From: DHVE2 group archaeon
GTDB taxonomy: Archaea > Thermoplasmatota > Thermoplasmata > Thermoplasmatales > Aciduliprofundaceae
Assembly (NCBI GenBank): GCA_026993785.1
Contig: JALWRZ010000014.1
Coordinates: 40,323 to 104,322, forward strand
Length of the DNA: 64,000 nucleotides
Reading direction: 5' to 3'
Part shown: one piece after another, positions 60,770-64,000 of the stretch
Position numbering within the stretch: position 1 is the stretch's first letter
Layout: each line of letters starts with the position of its first letter
Made by a program: the position numbers and the translations under genes
Notes under the pieces: generated by a model
Told to the model about the DNA's origin: nothing
Databases searched by the model: none
Seen by the model: the letters and a program-made list of their open reading frames with translations, nothing else

Positions 60770-62581
60770 TTAGAACACCCCGATGGCACGAAGCACTAAA
60801 ATAGCAATCAACAGTCCGAATATGGCAAAGGTCTCGCTCATAACCGAGAGCATCATGCTCTTTCCAAAGCTTTCGGGTCTGCGGGTAAAGGCTCCAATAC
60901 CCATGGCAGCAGTTATGCCCTGTCCTATACCGCTGAGACCTGCAAAGCCGATGGATAGACCCGCACCTATTGCGCCTATTCCTACAAGAAGCGCTGTGGT
61001 GTGTGACATGTTAGAGGTGCCACCAAGCATACCTACAGAGTAGAGAATTATTATGGAGACTATTAGCGCGTATATACTCTGAGTCTCAGGAAGCACGGAG
61101 AATATAACGGATTTGGAGAATGCAGTGGGCTTCTCGCTGGATGCTGATGCACCGCTTCCAGCCGCTATACCCTGACCTATGGCGGTTAAACCGCTCACTC
61201 CTATAGCCAGGCCGGCACCTATGGCGGCGAGGCCTATACCAACAGGGAATGCTTTAACTGTGCCTCCGAACAATCCAGCACCATTCACAATGAAAATAGC
61301 TACGAGAAGGCCATAGATAACCTGGGTCTCGGGCATTATGGCAAATATCATTATCTTACCGAAGGACGCTTTCTCCCTCATGGTTGCATACACGCTGCTT
61401 CCTGCTGCAATTCCCAGACCTATGCCGCTAAGCCCCGCGAATCCCACCGCAAGGCCTGCGCCTATGGCGGCGAGACCTACAAAGGTTGCCGCTGGACCGT
61501 TCATGAAATTGCTGCCGCTCAGCAATCCTGTGGCACTGAGAACCACTATGGCTATAATCAGAGCGGTTATACTTGGTGTCTCTGCTATCACGGAGAAGAT
61601 CATACCCTTTGTAAATGCCTTGGGATTCTCCGCGGTTGCTGCGCAGGAGCTTGAGGCAGCGATACCCTGACCTATGGCAGTTAGACCGCTAACACCCATG
61701 GCCAGGCCGGCACCTATGGCGGCGAGGCCTACTCCTATAGAATAGGTGTTAATATGCCCACCAAATAGTCCGGAACCATAGAGTATGAGAATGGCAATTA
61801 GAAGTCCATATATAGCTTGGGTTTCGGGAAGTATAGAGAATACCACGGCCTTACCGTAGGAAACCTTTTCATGCTGGGTTGTTCCAATCCCCGTTCCGGC
61901 AACTATGCCTTGACCTATGGCGCTCAATCCTGCGAGACCAACGGAGATGCCAGCACCTATAGCGCCGAGGCCCACAGAGATTGGCACGTTCTTTATCTGT
62001 CCCGAGAAGGCACCTATGCCCATCATAATCACTATAGCGATTAGAAGCCCATATATGGCCTGGGTCTGCGGAAATGCCTGGAAAACCAAGATTCTCCCAA
62101 ATTTGGCTTTGGAGCTTTCACCAATTGCGGCAGCACCACTCGCTCCAGTGATACCTACACCAACGCCGGAGCCTATGGCAGATAGGCCCACAGCCAGGCC
62201 GGCACCTATTAAAGCCAGATATGCCCCCAGCTTTCCCTCCTCAACAACGAAGGTGTAAGTATAATTCTCCTGACCGATTATCTTGAGATGATAAACACCG
62301 CTACTCTCGAAGGTAACCTTGAATTCATTACCTGTGGCAGTTAGATTCTCATTTTCGTGGCTCAAAATCCAAGTGACATTGCCGCTCCATATGAACTTAT
62401 ATTCTTTGCCCACCTCGAAACTGCCAGATTTATTAACTTCACTAAGACTTTTCTTTACTATTTTTCCATTTTCCTCAAATTCCACCATGGGCTCTGCTCC
62501 CTGAGCCTTCACAGTGCTCAGCGAAACCACAAGGCCCAGAAAGAGGGCAAGAACTATCATTGCCAAGATGATCTTTTTCAT
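60770..62581 (-). CDS. atpK: A-type ATP synthase K (rotor) subunit: signal peptide, extracellular domain and six fused hairpins
   Basis: Proteolipid forming the rotor ring. The 603-residue protein has a signal peptide (residues 1-27), an Ig/PKD-like beta domain (about 30-115, with NVTWILSH and GVYHLKIIG) that should face outside, and then six c-type helical hairpins of about 80 residues each (starts near 118, 198, 282, 365, 447, 527). Each has GLAAIGAGLAxG in the first helix. The ion-binding carboxylate in the second helix is Glu at 253, 334, 418, 499 and 583, but Gln172 in hairpin 1. GQG, suggestive of Na+-type sites, follows in hairpins 2, 3, 5 and 6. Most K subunits have one to three hairpins. 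Stop and start overlap the neighbours (ATGA with atpI). Confidence 0.93.
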   Translation of the reverse strand: MKKIILAMIVLALFLGLVVSLSTVKAQGAEPMVEFEENGKIVKKSLSEVNKSGSFEVGKEYKFIWSGNVTWILSHENENLTATGNEFKVTFESSGVYHLKIIGQENYTYTFVVEEGKLGAYLALIGAGLAVGLSAIGSGVGVGITGASGAAAIGESSKAKFGRILVFQAFPQTQAIYGLLIAIVIMMGIGAFSGQIKNVPISVGLGAIGAGISVGLAGLSAIGQGIVAGTGIGTTQHEKVSYGKAVVFSILPETQAIYGLLIAILILYGSGLFGGHINTYSIGVGLAAIGAGLAMGVSGLTAIGQGIAASSSCAATAENPKAFTKGMIFSVIAETPSITALIIAIVVLSATGLLSGSNFMNGPAATFVGLAAIGAGLAVGFAGLSGIGLGIAAGSSVYATMREKASFGKIMIFAIMPETQVIYGLLVAIFIVNGAGLFGGTVKAFPVGIGLAAIGAGLAIGVSGLTAIGQGIAAGSGASASSEKPTAFSKSVIFSVLPETQSIYALIVSIIILYSVGMLGGTSNMSHTTALLVGIGAIGAGLSIGFAGLSGIGQGITAAMGIGAFTRRPESFGKSMMLSVMSETFAIFGLLIAILVLRAIGVF

Positions 62582-64000
62582 TTATTCACCTCCACTTTGC
62601 TGTATTTTCTCACCTCGCGGAAAGGTGCAAATCTCACACCATCACCTTCATAGAATTTGGAGAAGAACTCCACATACTGCAGGCGCAGAGAGTGCACGAA
62701 GGACCCAAGAGCCTGCAGGAAGGAATTCCCTATATGACCAATAATCAAGAAGAGTACTATGAAGAGGTATATGGCCGCACCGATATTGATTGTGCCTATT
62801 ATGCCGAAGATGAGGAGCAGTAAGGCTATGGATTTCTTAATTATATCTTTCTTTCTGCTCCAAAGGGCAAAGAGAGCAACACCAATGAGCAGCACAGGCA
62901 TACAGCATACCAAGCTGCTTGCTCCTGCGGTCAAGCTTGTGATTATACCCGCAAGAATGTTTATAGTAAGGGCTATCCCAGAAGTTGCCAGATCCAGGGC
63001 AAGCAAACGTGAGTAGGATAGCCAATCCCCCACCATGCCAGTTATATCAAAGAAGAAAAGCCCGTTTATGGAAGCTTTCCTATTTATGAGTTTACCTGCA
63101 ACACCGGGCAAAAAGAGTAATAGTCCTATTATGGTGAAGATGGTGGAGAGATTGAGGGCGAGGGGACTCAGCACCCACCATCCAAAATAATGACCTATCA
63201 AGGCACCCCCAGCCGGAAGAAGAATAAACCAGGAAACCTCTGCCTGGAGAAACTCTTCATAATTTTTATCCTTGAGATGATGGTAAGCACCCAATATAAG
63301 ACCTAAGCTTATCTGGCCTATGCCTATAACAAGCGAGATTACTAAAAGGCCTATGGGATCCTCCATGGGATCCATTATGGGCGTGTAATGGATCCACTTG
63401 TATAGCGGATTCGATTCATTGAGCGGGCCAAAAATACCTCCCTGGATTATACCAAAGACCATGGCAGATAATCCTGAGACAAATAGAATGGAGCCAAGGG
63501 TTCGGTTGCTCCAGCTGTGCTTGCCAAGCATTCTCCATAGAACAAAGCCTGTCACCGCCATTATAAAGCCATAGCCGGCATCTCCCAGTGTAAGGCCAAA
63601 ATAGATAATAAAGAGGGGCGCAATTATAACCGTTGGGTCTATGTGGTCGTACTTAGGGGTGGAATACATATCCACAAAGGCCTGGAAAGGCCTTAGAAAT
63701 CTTGGGTTGGAATACTTCACGGGCACATCATCGCCCTTGGCATCCCGCCATTTGATGTAAGCAAGACCCCCGGATGCTTTCTCAATAGCTCCTTTAGCCT
63801 CCTGAAACATCTTTTTGGGAATAAAGCCATGAATTACCGTCGTGTATGCGGTTTTTCCGAATTTTATATGCACCTCTTCCTTTACCTTCTCGTTGTAAAG
63901 CTCATCTTTGAGAACTGCAAGCTTGCCATAATGCTTTTTCCTGGCGTTTTCAATCTCTTTGAATATCTTTTCCCTGTTTTTCTTAAGCTCCTGAAGTCGC
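62578..64000 (-). CDS. atpI: A-type ATP synthase subunit I (subunit a), N-terminal part beyond window
   Basis: Stator subunit that carries the ion half-channels (V-type a homologue). The frame is open to the window edge, giving about 474 visible residues. Soluble N-terminal residues (a coiled coil ELKKNREKIFKE, then VHIKFGKTAYTTVIHGFIPK) are followed by seven to eight membrane segments with FRPFQAFVDMYSTPKYDHIDPT and the C-terminal SLRLQYVEFFSKFYEGDG, which holds the conserved Arg of subunit a. It overlaps atpK by 4 bp. Confidence 0.93.
   Translation of the reverse strand, partial: RLQELKKNREKIFKEIENARKKHYGKLAVLKDELYNEKVKEEVHIKFGKTAYTTVIHGFIPKKMFQEAKGAIEKASGGLAYIKWRDAKGDDVPVKYSNPRFLRPFQAFVDMYSTPKYDHIDPTVIIAPLFIIYFGLTLGDAGYGFIMAVTGFVLWRMLGKHSWSNRTLGSILFVSGLSAMVFGIIQGGIFGPLNESNPLYKWIHYTPIMDPMEDPIGLLVISLVIGIGQISLGLILGAYHHLKDKNYEEFLQAEVSWFILLPAGGALIGHYFGWWVLSPLALNLSTIFTIIGLLLFLPGVAGKLINRKASINGLFFFDITGMVGDWLSYSRLLALDLATSGIALTINILAGIITSLTAGASSLVCCMPVLLIGVALFALWSRKKDIIKKSIALLLLIFGIIGTINIGAAIYLFIVLFLIIGHIGNSFLQALGSFVHSLRLQYVEFFSKFYEGDGVRFAPFREVRKYSKVEVNK

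Overview
The window is archaeal chromosome, almost certainly euryarchaeal. It carries an A-type ATP synthase operon, TATA-binding protein, RNA polymerase subunit F, ribosomal proteins S19e, L39e, L31e, L21e and L18a/LX, aIF6, prefoldin alpha, FtsY, replication factor C large subunit, the Hef helicase-nuclease, an AglB/STT3 oligosaccharyltransferase, bifunctional FBP aldolase/phosphatase and tRNAs with bulge-helix-bulge introns. Gene style and content (many leaderless genes with a TATA box about 25-30 bp before the start codon, GGTGA-type ribosome sites inside operons, SepF, Feo iron transport, a UbiD-family decarboxylase) fit a Thermoplasmatota-like, possibly Aciduliprofundum-like, organism. 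That assignment is an inference; no rRNA lies in the window.

Layout. 1-4 kb: the oligosaccharyltransferase, running off the left edge with a long tail of beta-sandwich modules. 4-9.7 kb: spermidine synthase, a secreted lamin-tail/phospholipase D protein, a metallo-beta-lactamase-fold hydrolase, a transposase relic, RFC-L and a hidden 37-residue gene. 9.8-14.6 kb: NfeD/stomatin pair, small proteins, DEAD-box helicase and a DRG-type GTPase. 15-17 kb: S19e-PDCD5-L39e-L31e-aIF6 operon. 17-20.4 kb: hydrolase, HemK-like methyltransferase, DUF89 protein, transglutaminase-like protein. 20.5-21.8 kb: a CRISPR array with 18 good repeats and no cas genes nearby. 21.9-32.3 kb: tRNA genes, HAD hydrolase, ProRS, apgM, MTH1187-type protein, Hef, a beta-helix surface protein, BioY and a UbiD-like decarboxylase. 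32.4-39 kb: L21e-rpoF-DUF655, KsgA, NAD kinase-like protein, SepF, TBP, a hexulose-phosphate synthase/RraA fusion and FBP aldolase/phosphatase. 39.1-45 kb: an extended feo operon, a phosphodiesterase and a carboxylase subunit. 45-52.4 kb: TldD/TldE, a CBS protein, two related membrane proteins, thioredoxin reductase with a disulfide oxidoreductase, and a TPR protein. 52.5-55.7 kb: intron-containing tRNA-Glu, a repeat-rich spacer, then LX-prefoldin-FtsY-PLP enzyme. 55.6-64 kb: the ATP synthase operon, reading leftward, atpI-K-E-C-F-A-B.

The most unusual items are: (1) an ATP synthase rotor subunit of 603 residues that fuses a signal peptide, an extracellular domain and six c-type hairpins, the first of which has Gln where the ion-binding Glu should be; (2) two different tRNA genes whose introns share a nearly identical core of about 28 nt; (3) a modular family of intergenic hairpin repeats present at three loci in both orientations, with a compensatory base change in one stem.

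Functional links: ribosome and translation genes form two blocks that are one operon in many euryarchaea; hexulose-phosphate synthase and FBP aldolase/phosphatase suggest ribulose-monophosphate and gluconeogenic sugar metabolism; BioY could supply biotin for the carboxylase whose transferase subunit is encoded at 43 kb; thioredoxin reductase and protein disulfide oxidoreductase form a redox pair.
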